A stretch of 64,000 nucleotides of DNA, taken from Cesiribacteraceae bacterium YIM B00369 (lineage in GTDB: Bacteria > Bacteroidota > Bacteroidia > Cytophagales > Cyclobacteriaceae). Below, in pieces: positions 35,589 through 45,119 of the stretch (the stretch's first letter is position 1; each line of letters starts with the position of its first letter). The notes below the pieces were generated by a model. The model made no database searches and had not been told where the DNA came from. It saw only the letters and a list, made by a program, of their open reading frames with translations. The position numbers were made by a program, and so were the translations under genes. The stretch lies in contig JAFMYY010000009.1 in assembly GCA_017948555.1 (NCBI GenBank), forward strand, positions 48,467 through 112,466, written 5' to 3'.

Positions 35589-38513
35589 CTAAAAATTCAG
35601 GATAAAGTCCAGCAGGTTATCCTGTCGCTCCAGCTCCAGTTTTTTTCTTAAACGGTAGCGGCTAATTTCCACTCCACGTACCGAAATATGCATAAGCTGG
35701 GCAATTTCTTTGGTGGAAAGGTTGAGGCGCAGGTACGCACAAAGTTTCATCTCCTGGGGGGTAAGATTGGGGAATTCACCTTTAAGCCTTTTGCTGAAAT
35801 CGCCATGCACACGGTCGAAATGAATCTGGAAGTGTTCCCAGTCCTTATCAGTAGCCATATTCTGGTCTATCTGCTTCACAATTTTATTCAGGTCTTTGCT
35901 GATCCCCTTGTGAGCACTTTCTTTAAGGATACCATTTAGGTGTTGCTTAATTTCCCCTATAAATTCGTTTTTGCTAACGATGTGCATGGTGGAGGTAGCC
36001 AGCTCTTTGTTTTTATGCGTGATCTCCGACTCCAGCTTTTCATTCCGGAGCCGGATAATTTCTTCTTCACTTCGCCTGCTCAGCGTATCGAGTTCTATCT
36101 TTTTCTGTTGCAGTGCTTTTTGTTGCTTTGCCTGCAACAACTCTTTTTCGCGCCTGTGTTTCCTGTCCACGATAATAATTCCTAAAGAAAACATTCCGGC
36201 TGCCAGTAAAGAATACACAGCGTAAGCCCAGGCCGATTGGTACCATGGCGGAAGTACTCTGAACTCATATGTATCCTCAGGACTTAGCTCTCCGTAAATA
36301 TTGCGGCTGCGGACTTTAAAAGTGTATGTCCCCCCTGCCAGGTTTGTATATTCTTTAAATGTTTGAGTGGTCCGGGAACTCCAGTCCTGATCAAAACCTT
36401 CCAGCTTATACTGGTATGAAAGATGTTCTGTTGCATCGAAATAGGGCGAAGAAAACCGGAAACGAATGGAATTTGATTCATAAGGCAAATCCTGCACTCC
36501 GTTTTCAGGCTGCCGTGTAGCAAGCTGGTCACCAAACCAGAAATTGCCGCCAAAAAGCAGGCTGTCGCGGGGAGTACTTACATCCACCCGGCGAATATAT
36601 ACCTGCAGTGGTGCCATTTCCGGAGCTGTCAGGGTGGGGTTAAAATGGATAAAGCCTTCCTTGGCACCAAATAACACATTCTGAGTATTTAAAACTGCCA
36701 GGAAATCAAGATCATCATTCAACAGCTGATGAATCTTATTAAAACGGCTGGTATCTGCCTCCCACTTCCCAAAATTATCCTGCAATACGCTTCCTGACTT
36801 ATTATTACTCAAAAAGTAAATCCTTCCGTTTGCATCCTGCCTGAGCTTTTGAATATGGTCCCCGGCTCCGAATACTCCGGTAAGACTGCTGTTCAGCTGA
36901 AAGCGATCTTCTTCAGGATTATAATCATAAACACCTGTTTCGCCGGTAAACACCAGCCTGTTGTTAATTTTAAACAGATTATTAAGAACATTAGAGGGAA
37001 GTCCGTCGGCCTGCCCGTAAAAGCGGTTCATTTTCAATTTCCCGTTTTCAGGGTCAAACCTTAGTTTATATATGCCTTTGTACCCATGAGCCATCCAGAT
37101 GTTTCCTTCCGCATCTTCTTCAAAAATCCTGGAAGATTCATCAAACCCGCTGAATTCCTGCTGATATTGCCATTGGGCTCCATTTTGCCGGTAAAGCGAA
37201 AACCCTTGGTAGGTACCTTCCAGCATCAGACCGGGATTTTTTTCCAGCTGAAGGAACTGCCAGCTTCCTCCTTTCGGCGACATTGCCACTGCCTCTGAAT
37301 TCCTGATCCTGAAGGCGCCATTGTGGTGCCCCATAAGCAGTTCGTTACCCTGACGGGACAGGTGATATACCTGCCCCTGCGAGTGCCTGACCTGCTCAAA
37401 CTGCATTCCCTTCCAGGGGTGCAGTGTTCCGGCAAACAAACCATTGTTCGTGCCAAGGTAAAGAGTATCGCCGTGCAGTGCTGCTGCATAGCCACTTCCG
37501 GGAACCTGAGTTTTTTCGTCCAGCAAAGTAAAAGGAGAACTTAGCTCCACATAGGAAATTCCATTATTATGCCCTACCCACAAATTCTGGTGGCGGTCCT
37601 GAAAAAGGCTCACTACTGTGTGGTCATTAAGGCCCTGGGCTTTATCAATTTGCTGCTGCAGTTCCAGCTTTTGGTTTAGCAGAAAAAAACCTTCGCTTTG
37701 GGTGCCTATTGCAAATGTTCCGTCATGGAGCCGGACAGCACAGTTGAGGATAGATACGGCAAAAGGATCCGCCGGAGCGGAAACCACCTTCTTTACCCGA
37801 AGGCCGTCATATAAAAACAGCCCCAACTTCCGGGTAACGATCAGCAGCTGTTGCTGGTCGGCAGGCACAATGGAAACAATTCGTTTGTGAGAAAAAAAAT
37901 CTCCTCCGGGAGCAGGAATCAGATTGCTTCCTTCCAGCCAGGTAAGACCTCTTTCCCAATCCAGCACATACAAACGTTTGTTTGCCATAAATGAAAATTC
38001 TATGGGATTGGGCGGCTGTATAATCCGGAGCTCTTTTCCATCATATTCATAAATATTCCGGAAGGTACAGAAATAGACTTTATCCTGCAGCCTGTAAATA
38101 CGCCAGGTTTCATCAAAATCCCCGTCTTCGGGGGATAAATCTCCGGAAAGGGAAGTGTATACCCACTGACCACTGACAGAAGGGGAAAAATAGCCGAACT
38201 CACCCTGCAGGCCAACATAGATCCGGCCATCAGGTCCAATATTAAGGCAGCGTACTTTTGACCCTGCTTTTACCGGAAAGGTATTCCAGTGGTGCCCGTC
38301 GTATTCCAGCAGGCCCAGATTATTGGCGAAATAAAGAAAACCTCGTGAATCCTGCCCGATATCCCAGTTCTGGATCCCGGCCATATAATCAGTAGTGCCA
38401 AAGGTTCTGATAAAAGGCACTCCACGAAAAACCTGCGCTTTCAGCCCTGCAGCAAAAAACAATAAAGTACAAAAGAGTACCAGCTTAATACGACCTGTGC
38501 TTAAAGTGTACAA
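35589..38513 (-). CDS. Membrane-spanning beta-propeller / Y_Y_Y / LuxR transcriptional regulator
   Basis: A 974-residue one-component regulator of SusR-like layout. Signal peptide about 1-26, then periplasmic Reg_prop beta-propeller repeats (about 40-640, for example NLWVGHNNGISYVEL), a Y_Y_Y domain (about 680-750, YQYKLEGFDQDW), a membrane helix (about 758-780), a coiled coil (about 785-845) and a C-terminal LuxR-type helix-turn-helix (LTPQEMKLCAYLRLNLSTKE, VEISRYRLRKKL). It has no histidine kinase. The propeller should bind an oligosaccharide and relay it to the DNA-binding end at the membrane. It is divergent from the SusC gene, with direct repeats between, so it very likely controls the beta-glucan locus. 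Confidence 0.9.
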   Translation of the reverse strand: MYTLSTGRIKLVLFCTLLFFAAGLKAQVFRGVPFIRTFGTTDYMAGIQNWDIGQDSRGFLYFANNLGLLEYDGHHWNTFPVKAGSKVRCLNIGPDGRIYVGLQGEFGYFSPSVSGQWVYTSLSGDLSPEDGDFDETWRIYRLQDKVYFCTFRNIYEYDGKELRIIQPPNPIEFSFMANKRLYVLDWERGLTWLEGSNLIPAPGGDFFSHKRIVSIVPADQQQLLIVTRKLGLFLYDGLRVKKVVSAPADPFAVSILNCAVRLHDGTFAIGTQSEGFFLLNQKLELQQQIDKAQGLNDHTVVSLFQDRHQNLWVGHNNGISYVELSSPFTLLDEKTQVPGSGYAAALHGDTLYLGTNNGLFAGTLHPWKGMQFEQVRHSQGQVYHLSRQGNELLMGHHNGAFRIRNSEAVAMSPKGGSWQFLQLEKNPGLMLEGTYQGFSLYRQNGAQWQYQQEFSGFDESSRIFEEDAEGNIWMAHGYKGIYKLRFDPENGKLKMNRFYGQADGLPSNVLNNLFKINNRLVFTGETGVYDYNPEEDRFQLNSSLTGVFGAGDHIQKLRQDANGRIYFLSNNKSGSVLQDNFGKWEADTSRFNKIHQLLNDDLDFLAVLNTQNVLFGAKEGFIHFNPTLTAPEMAPLQVYIRRVDVSTPRDSLLFGGNFWFGDQLATRQPENGVQDLPYESNSIRFRFSSPYFDATEHLSYQYKLEGFDQDWSSRTTQTFKEYTNLAGGTYTFKVRSRNIYGELSPEDTYEFRVLPPWYQSAWAYAVYSLLAAGMFSLGIIIVDRKHRREKELLQAKQQKALQQKKIELDTLSRRSEEEIIRLRNEKLESEITHKNKELATSTMHIVSKNEFIGEIKQHLNGILKESAHKGISKDLNKIVKQIDQNMATDKDWEHFQIHFDRVHGDFSKRLKGEFPNLTPQEMKLCAYLRLNLSTKEIAQLMHISVRGVEISRYRLRKKLELERQDNLLDFILNF

Positions 38514-38622
38514 AATAATGCCTTAAAAAATGAAATGTTGTAAAGTCAGAATTTTCCGGTTGAGTCCTGATGCATATAAAAATGTGCATTATTTTAATTA
38601 AAATCAAGATTTTACTCCCTTT

Positions 38623-38676
38623 TGATGTAGTCATGATGTAGTACTTTCTAACCGTCTGATGTAGTCCTGAAGTAGG
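38623..38676. promoter_or_regulatory. Two direct-repeat pairs, candidate operator of the PUL
   Basis: TGATGTAGT occurs at 38623-38631 and 38634-38642 (start-to-start 11 bp), and again at 38657-38665 with TGAAGTAGG at 38668-38676 (again 11 bp). The two pairs are 34 bp apart. Eleven-bp spacing puts each pair on one face of the helix. The site is about 117-170 bp before the SusC start and 110 bp from the regulator start, as expected for a LuxR-type activator. Confidence 0.6.
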
Positions 38677-38792
38677 AAGATCCTTGATAAAGAGGCAGAA
38701 AAGCTTGTTTATTACATCGATTTCACAAACGATTGTTATTTGTGGCAATGAAAATTTTTTCTTTATTTTTTAACAAATAAACCTCTACATGT

Positions 38793-41700
38793 ATGAGAAT
38801 TAAACTTTACACATGTCTCTGGCTTCTGCTGATCAGCCTTCCGGGGATGGCACAAACCACCTCTGTAACAGGGCAGGTAACAGATAGCCAAACCGAAGAA
38901 CCTCTTCCGGGCGTTAACATCAGGGTAAAAGGAACCGCCCGTGGGAGCATAACCGACCTGGAAGGAAATTTCAGGATTAATGCCCAAACCGGCGATGTAC
39001 TGGTCTTCTCTTTCGTTGGTTTTCTTTCAGAAGAAGTAACTGTGGGTAAGCAGACAAATTTACAGGTATCACTTACCGCCGACCTTAAAACCCTTAACGA
39101 AGTAGTGGTGGTTGGATATGGAACCCAGAGAAAAAGTGAAATAACAGGTGCCGTATCCTCTGTTAGTTCAGACGAAATAATCCAGACACCGGTCACACGG
39201 ATTGAGCAGGGTTTACAAGGACGGGTAGCCGGTGTGCAGGTTTCCAATGCTTCGGGCCAGCCGGGTGAGCAGCCTACTATACGTATAAGAGGTATCGGTA
39301 CTACCGGCAATGCCGATCCGCTCTATATTGTGGATGGGGTGCAGGTAGGAGGAATCGACTACCTCAACCCAAACGATGTGGAATCTATCGATGTATTGAA
39401 AGATGCTGCTTCGGCTGCAATTTACGGATCAAGAGCTGCAAATGGTGTAGTACTAATAACAACCAAGAGCGGAAAGAAAGGTCAGCCAAACCAGATTAGC
39501 TACAATGGGTATTATGGTGTTCAAAACCCATGGAAAAAAATGCCGCTTTTAAATGCCCGTGAGTATGCCATCATAATGAATGAGGCGGCTGTAAACGGAG
39601 GAAGTGCCCCTTTCTTTACCCCCGGGGAGGTGGCCACTTTTGGCGAAGGAACCGACTGGCAAAACGAGGTATTCAGCAAAAATGCCCCTATTACCGACCA
39701 CCAGATCTCTTTTAGCGGTGCAGGAGAAAATTCAACTTTCTCATCATCTGTAGGCTATTTCTCCCAGCAGGGTATCCTGGGCGGGGACAAATCGCAGTTT
39801 GACCGTTACAGCTTCCGTCTTAACTCAACTCACCAGGTGGCCAGCCGGCTAAAAGTTGGAAATACCCTGACTTACAGTCACCTCGACAGAAAATCAGTTA
39901 CCGGCAATGATGAGTACACAGGTGTACTGGCAAGCGTGATTAACATAGACCCTTTAACACCTGTTTATGAAGCTGACTCTTCAGCTATCAGGAGTTCCTA
40001 TGGCCCTGCCGCTGTTCGTGACCCTGAAACCGGCTGGTATTATGCCAAATCTAAATGGGCAAGACAGGAAATTGCCAACCCTTTGGGCCGTCTGGCCATT
40101 ACCCATGGCGATACCAGAGTAGATAAAGTAGTGGGTAGCCTGTATGGAGAATTAGAAATACTTGAAGGCCTTACTTTCCGCTCCTCTCTGGGAATTGACT
40201 ATGCTTATGTAACCACCAGAGGGTATGTACCTGCACACGATTTAGGTGGTAACGTAATTACTCCAAATTCCTCAGTTAACAGGGATTCCGACCGGTATTT
40301 AACCTGGCAGTGGGAAAATGTACTTACTTTCGACCGGCAACTCGGAGACCATCATATAGGAGCCCTGGCAGGCACCTCTGCGCTGGAAAGTAATACTGAA
40401 ACCTTCAATGCAAGCCGTACAGGTTTATTAACAACAAATCCTGAACAGGCATACCTCAATCTCTCCAACGATCCTACCTCAGCAAGAGCATCAGGAGGAG
40501 CTAGCCACAACGCCCTTTTCTCGGTATTTGGCCGCTTTAACTATGCATTTAAGGAAAAATACCTGCTCACTGCAATTGTTCGCCGCGATGGTTCTTCCCG
40601 CTTTGGCCCTGAGAACCGCTTTGCCACCTTCCCTTCACTTTCTTTAGGCTGGGCTTTTTCAGAAGAAGGTTTCCTGAACCTGCCGTGGCTTTACTTTGGT
40701 AAACTGCGTGCTTCATGGGGGCAGAATGGTAACCAGGAAATAGGCAACTATGCATGGACTTCTGTAATCAACAGCGGATCGGGTTATTCCCTGGGCGATG
40801 CCTTCAATCCTGTATTTATGACAGGCGGGGTTCCTGAACGGGTACCAAACCCGATGGTTCAGTGGGAAACTGCAGAACAGACAGACATTGGTCTTGATCT
40901 TGCCTTCCTTGACAACCGCCTGACCCTGACTACTGATTACTACATTAAGAGGAACAAAGGTTTCCTTTTAACGGCACCAATACCAGGTATTGTGGGCAGC
41001 AGATCGCCTTATGTAAATGGAGGCGAAATCCTGAACCGGGGCTGGGAGTTTGACCTGCAGTACCGCGACAGGGCAGGCGACGGCCTTCAATATAATGCAG
41101 GCATTAATTTCTCTACCAACTATAACGAGGTGGTTTCCATCGATAACCCTGAGGGTTTAATCCTGGGCGCAAGCTATAACGGACGTAACATCACCCGCAT
41201 ACAGGAAGGCTTCCCGATCGGTTACTTCTACGGCTACCGTACCGATGGTATTTTCCAGACAGCAGAGGAAGTTGCTTCTTATACCAATGAAGAAGGTGAC
41301 CTCCTGCAACCCAATGCTGTACCAGGCGATGTGCGGTTTATGGACCTGAATGGTGACGGGCAGATTGATGAAACAAACGACCGCACCATTATTGGTAATC
41401 CAACGCCTGATTTTGTATATGGCATTAACCTGGGTGCAAACTGGAACAATTTCGATGTGAGCATATTCCTGCAGGGAGCACACGGACACCAGATTTTTAA
41501 AGCATTCCGCCGGCTCGACCTGCCTTACGGCAACCAGCCTGCATTGTACCTCGACCGCTGGACGGGCCCCTACACTTCCAACAGGCTTCCACGCGTAACC
41601 CTCAGTGACGAAAACAATAACTGGGGCAATGTATCGGACCTGTACGTGGAAGACGGGAACTATATGCGCATTAAAACCATGCAACTGGGTTACAACTTCA

Positions 41701-41900
41701 CCCCTGCCCTTCTTGAAAAGGCAGCTATGCAGCAGGCAAGGATTTATGTATCGGCAGATAACCTCCTGACCTTTACCCAATATACTGGCTTTGACCCTGA
41801 AGTGGGTGCAAGGAACAACAGCAATTCTGATATAGGGATCGATCGCGGACTTTATCCGCAGGCCCGTACATTCCGCCTGGGCATTAGTGTTACATTTTAA
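38793..41900 (+). CDS. susC: SusC/RagA-family TonB-dependent outer-membrane transporter
   Basis: A 1035-residue transporter that imports oligosaccharides across the outer membrane with energy from TonB. Signal peptide (ends GMAQ, about 21), carboxypeptidase-like beta-sandwich domain (VTGQVTDSQTEEPLPGVNIR), plug domain with the family motif LNEVVVVGYGTQRKSEITGA (about 105-125), then a 22-strand barrel to the end (ARTFRLGISVTF). Length and motifs are complete. The SusD gene follows after 16 bp. Confidence 0.96.
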   Translation: MRIKLYTCLWLLLISLPGMAQTTSVTGQVTDSQTEEPLPGVNIRVKGTARGSITDLEGNFRINAQTGDVLVFSFVGFLSEEVTVGKQTNLQVSLTADLKTLNEVVVVGYGTQRKSEITGAVSSVSSDEIIQTPVTRIEQGLQGRVAGVQVSNASGQPGEQPTIRIRGIGTTGNADPLYIVDGVQVGGIDYLNPNDVESIDVLKDAASAAIYGSRAANGVVLITTKSGKKGQPNQISYNGYYGVQNPWKKMPLLNAREYAIIMNEAAVNGGSAPFFTPGEVATFGEGTDWQNEVFSKNAPITDHQISFSGAGENSTFSSSVGYFSQQGILGGDKSQFDRYSFRLNSTHQVASRLKVGNTLTYSHLDRKSVTGNDEYTGVLASVINIDPLTPVYEADSSAIRSSYGPAAVRDPETGWYYAKSKWARQEIANPLGRLAITHGDTRVDKVVGSLYGELEILEGLTFRSSLGIDYAYVTTRGYVPAHDLGGNVITPNSSVNRDSDRYLTWQWENVLTFDRQLGDHHIGALAGTSALESNTETFNASRTGLLTTNPEQAYLNLSNDPTSARASGGASHNALFSVFGRFNYAFKEKYLLTAIVRRDGSSRFGPENRFATFPSLSLGWAFSEEGFLNLPWLYFGKLRASWGQNGNQEIGNYAWTSVINSGSGYSLGDAFNPVFMTGGVPERVPNPMVQWETAEQTDIGLDLAFLDNRLTLTTDYYIKRNKGFLLTAPIPGIVGSRSPYVNGGEILNRGWEFDLQYRDRAGDGLQYNAGINFSTNYNEVVSIDNPEGLILGASYNGRNITRIQEGFPIGYFYGYRTDGIFQTAEEVASYTNEEGDLLQPNAVPGDVRFMDLNGDGQIDETNDRTIIGNPTPDFVYGINLGANWNNFDVSIFLQGAHGHQIFKAFRRLDLPYGNQPALYLDRWTGPYTSNRLPRVTLSDENNNWGNVSDLYVEDGNYMRIKTMQLGYNFTPALLEKAAMQQARIYVSADNLLTFTQYTGFDPEVGARNNSNSDIGIDRGLYPQARTFRLGISVTF

Positions 41901-41916
41901 TTAAAACTTAAGCACA

Positions 41917-43557
41917 ATGAATATTAATAATATTATAAAGAAAGGTTTTACTGCCTGCCTGCTTACTTTAAGTCTTGGATCATGCAGCGATGAATTTCTG
42001 GAGCGGCAGCCGCTGGACCAGCAAACAGAATCCAACTTTTACCAGTCGGAAAACGATTTTAACAGAGCACTTTTCAGCACTTATGATGTGCTACAGTGGC
42101 AGTATATCGATTATAACTTCCATCCGCTCTTTATGATGCTGGACATTGCTTCCGACGATGCCTTTGCGGGAGGTGGCAGCAGTACAGACCAGGTAAACAT
42201 TGTGGACTTCGACGAGCATACTATTGAGGTATCGAATGGGGCTGTATATTCACTATGGAAAAAGTACTATACAGGCATTAACAGGGCCAACCTTATTTTA
42301 GACCGTATTGATCAGGCTCCCCTGGATACAGAAGTACGTGAAAGCATAGAAGCAGAAGCAAAATTCCTCCGTGCTTATATGTACCTCGACCTGGTACGGC
42401 TGTTTGAGAATGTTATACTGCTCGAAGAGCCACTGGTGAACCCGGAAGAATATACCAGCCAGACCCAGGCCAACCCTGATGAGGTATACACCATTATTGC
42501 CAGTGATTTACTGGATGCCATTGAAGGCCTGCCTGAACAAACCTTTCAGCAAAGAAACGGCAGGGCCACTGCATGGTCGGCCAGAGCTTTATTAGCCCGT
42601 GCATACCTCTTCTATAGTGGTTACTACGGAGGAGACCTTCCTGCCCCTTCCGGTGCAGTTACTGCAACCAGGGTAAGGGATCTGCTGGACGAATTGATCG
42701 CCACCAGCGGCCACCGCTTGCTGGACAATTACGCGCAGTTGTTTACTCCGGAAGGAGAACTGAGCCCTGAGTCGGTATTTGAAATTATCTTCTCCAATAC
42801 TGTACCCGGTGCCTGGGATAGCGAAGAGGCGATGCTCGCTGGAGAGCTGAACCTTGGCATTGTAATGCGCGGCCCGCGGGAAATTCCATCCTCCGATCCT
42901 GATAACTTCCCGGGATGGGGTTTTTCCACGGTAAGTATTGACCTTGTTAATGCTTTTGATGCAAATGATCCAAGGCTTGATGCTACAGTGCTTACACAGG
43001 AAGAGGTTGAAATGGCTACAAACGGCTTCCAGCATACCGGCTACTTCAATGAAAAATATACAACGAAAGGTATACGGGAGGGAGATAATCAAAGCCCTTT
43101 CTATCCGTCTGTTGGTGACCCTGCTATTAACTGGAGTAATAACCTGCTGGTGATCCGCTATGCCGATGTGCTCCTGATGGCTGCCGAACTTCATGCGATA
43201 ACCGGAGGTAATAATGCACAGAATTACCTCGACCAGGTGCGCAACAGGCCGGGTGTAAATATGCCTTCTGTACCGGCTACCCTTGAAAACATCCGTCATG
43301 AGCGGCGTATTGAGCTTGCTATGGAAGGCCATCGTTACTGGGATTTGCTCCGCTACGGCATTGAAACAGCAAATTCAGAAATAACTGTTACTGCCGAAAA
43401 CCAGCAGGAAGGAGCAGTCTGGTATACCGGCAGTGATACGGACTATACCATTAATTTCCGGCCTGAAACAGGTGGCTTTCTGCCCATCCCGCAAAGCGAA
43501 ATTGATATTATGGGAGGTGCATTAAATCAGAACAAGGGGTATTCCGGAGCTAAATAA
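41917..43557 (+). CDS. susD: SusD/RagB-family surface glycan-binding lipoprotein
   Basis: A 546-residue outer-membrane lipoprotein that works with SusC as a lid to bind oligosaccharides. Lipobox LTLSLGSCSDEF (Cys at about 23). Helical TPR-like body with family marks ANLILDRID, RAYMYLDLVRLF and RHERRIELAMEGHRYWDLLR near the C-terminus. It follows SusC by 16 bp and precedes the PKD lipoprotein gene by 22 bp. Confidence 0.95.
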   Translation: MNINNIIKKGFTACLLTLSLGSCSDEFLERQPLDQQTESNFYQSENDFNRALFSTYDVLQWQYIDYNFHPLFMMLDIASDDAFAGGGSSTDQVNIVDFDEHTIEVSNGAVYSLWKKYYTGINRANLILDRIDQAPLDTEVRESIEAEAKFLRAYMYLDLVRLFENVILLEEPLVNPEEYTSQTQANPDEVYTIIASDLLDAIEGLPEQTFQQRNGRATAWSARALLARAYLFYSGYYGGDLPAPSGAVTATRVRDLLDELIATSGHRLLDNYAQLFTPEGELSPESVFEIIFSNTVPGAWDSEEAMLAGELNLGIVMRGPREIPSSDPDNFPGWGFSTVSIDLVNAFDANDPRLDATVLTQEEVEMATNGFQHTGYFNEKYTTKGIREGDNQSPFYPSVGDPAINWSNNLLVIRYADVLLMAAELHAITGGNNAQNYLDQVRNRPGVNMPSVPATLENIRHERRIELAMEGHRYWDLLRYGIETANSEITVTAENQQEGAVWYTGSDTDYTINFRPETGGFLPIPQSEIDIMGGALNQNKGYSGAK

Positions 43558-43579
43558 TAACCTTAAGATTCAACTGGCT

Positions 43580-45022
43580 ATGAAAAATATAAAGAAAACT
43601 ATAAAACAAATACCGTACATCCCGGGAATCCTGTTGCTCTTATGGCTTACCGCCTGCGAACCAATGGAAATGGAAAAACCGGATATAGGGGAAGCCCCTG
43701 CAGCAGGTTTTGAAGTTAGCAGGGATCCTGAAAATGAGAACAGACTGTTGATTACCAATACCTCAACAGGAGATGCTTTTTTGTATAACTGGGAATTTGG
43801 CGATGGAAGTGAAACCACTACAAAATCATTAACGGAAACAGCAAATGCTTACTACCCCTTCCCCGGCGAATATAAAATTTCGCTTACAGCTTTTGGCCGG
43901 GGTGGATCTGCAAAAGCAACGGAAACAGTAACCATCACCAGTACCGATACTGAAATCTGCCTGGATGAATTATACACCAATTTAACAGGAGGCTGTGATG
44001 TTGATGGGGGTAAAACCTGGGTTTTCGCTCCTTCCGGACCGGTAAACTTCGGGGGGCCTGCTGCAACACCCACTGCATGGTGGAGCCAGACACTGGAGTC
44101 GCAGGATCCCTGCTTTAAGGATGATGAGTATGTTTTCCACCTACGGAATTATGTATTCGAAAACAACAGCAATGGGGCCATGTGGGGGGTTAACAGCGAA
44201 GGAGAGGAAAACGTATGCGTGCCGCAGCCTGCTGATCCGGTTGAGAGTACCTGGCGCCTGTATAAGCGCTCCTCCGATGGCCAGTTAATGCTGGCGCTCA
44301 GCAATGAAGAAACTATTGCCTGGGATGATAATCAGGGCACTTACGAAGTGGTGGAACTGACCGCAGACCGCCTGCACATCAGAAAAACCTGCTGTGGCGG
44401 TGGTGCGGATAAGCCCTACCGGAATTATGTGCTGGTACCGGAAGGAACAGAACCGGGTCCGGAAGAGCCGGAAGAACCACAGGAGCCTGCCCGTCCGCTG
44501 GAAGAGAACAACATTGCGGTGGATTTTGAAGGCGGAAATAATACCACCGTAAAGCAAGAGCAGTGGATTCTTGAGCAGGTTACTGCATATGAGTTTCCTT
44601 CCGCCAATCCTGATCCGGACGATTTGAATTCTTCTGCTAATGTTTTTAAGTATGTACGAGGCAATGGCCGGTATGAGAACCTGCAGATTCACCTGGGTCA
44701 TAAAACGGATTTAACCAACCGGAATGTATTCAGGCTGAAGGTGTATTTTCCGGCAAGCAATACCTATAGCGAAAATTTAACAAAAACGTTTGCAGTTAAG
44801 CTCCAGAACCGTGAGCAGGGTGGAAATGCCTGGCAAACGCAGCATGAAATTAAGCATGAGGTTACTGCCACAGACGAATGGGTGGAGCTTACATTCGACT
44901 TTAGCGAAGTGGCAGAGCGTGAGGATTTCGATACTATCGTAATTCAGCCGGGGGGCGAAGATCATACCGAAGCAGGCACCTTTTACTTCGACGATTTCGA
45001 ACTTCTTCCTGCAGGGGAATAA
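43580..45022 (+). CDS. PKD-domain glycan-binding lipoprotein
   Basis: A 480-residue lipoprotein with lipobox LWLTACEPME (Cys about 23). A PKD domain lies at about 45-105 (YNWEFGDGSETT, YPFPGEYKISLTAFGRGG), then a region of about 200 residues without a family I can name, a Pro/Glu-rich linker (EEPEEPQEPARP) and a C-terminal beta-sandwich of about 165 residues that looks like a carbohydrate-binding module (FYFDDFELLP at the end). In laminarin loci the gene after SusD often encodes such a surface glycan-binding protein, so that role is likely. The middle region resembles a secreted module of GH16-containing proteins. Confidence 0.82.
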   Translation: MKNIKKTIKQIPYIPGILLLLWLTACEPMEMEKPDIGEAPAAGFEVSRDPENENRLLITNTSTGDAFLYNWEFGDGSETTTKSLTETANAYYPFPGEYKISLTAFGRGGSAKATETVTITSTDTEICLDELYTNLTGGCDVDGGKTWVFAPSGPVNFGGPAATPTAWWSQTLESQDPCFKDDEYVFHLRNYVFENNSNGAMWGVNSEGEENVCVPQPADPVESTWRLYKRSSDGQLMLALSNEETIAWDDNQGTYEVVELTADRLHIRKTCCGGGADKPYRNYVLVPEGTEPGPEEPEEPQEPARPLEENNIAVDFEGGNNTTVKQEQWILEQVTAYEFPSANPDPDDLNSSANVFKYVRGNGRYENLQIHLGHKTDLTNRNVFRLKVYFPASNTYSENLTKTFAVKLQNREQGGNAWQTQHEIKHEVTATDEWVELTFDFSEVAEREDFDTIVIQPGGEDHTEAGTFYFDDFELLPAGE

Positions 45023-45039
45023 TATCAGCCAGGAGGTAA

Positions 45040-45055
45040 GCCCGGAAAAGCGGGC
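45040..45055 (+). repeat. Intercistronic hairpin before the first GH16 gene
   Basis: GCCCG (45040-45044) and CGGGC (45051-45055) with a 6-nt loop, 18 bp after the PKD gene stop. Short and without a strong T-run. It is one of three hairpins between the enzyme genes. Confidence 0.4.
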
Positions 45056-45119
45056 CTGCCACTGAGCCGGTTTTACCCCCCCCTGGTTCAAATTATTTTA
45101 AATTTAAAACAATCAGATA

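Noticed and set aside
38807-43332. Long antisense frames inside SusC and SusD (up to 246 codons)
   Set aside because: They are opposite well-supported family genes and show no conserved domain.
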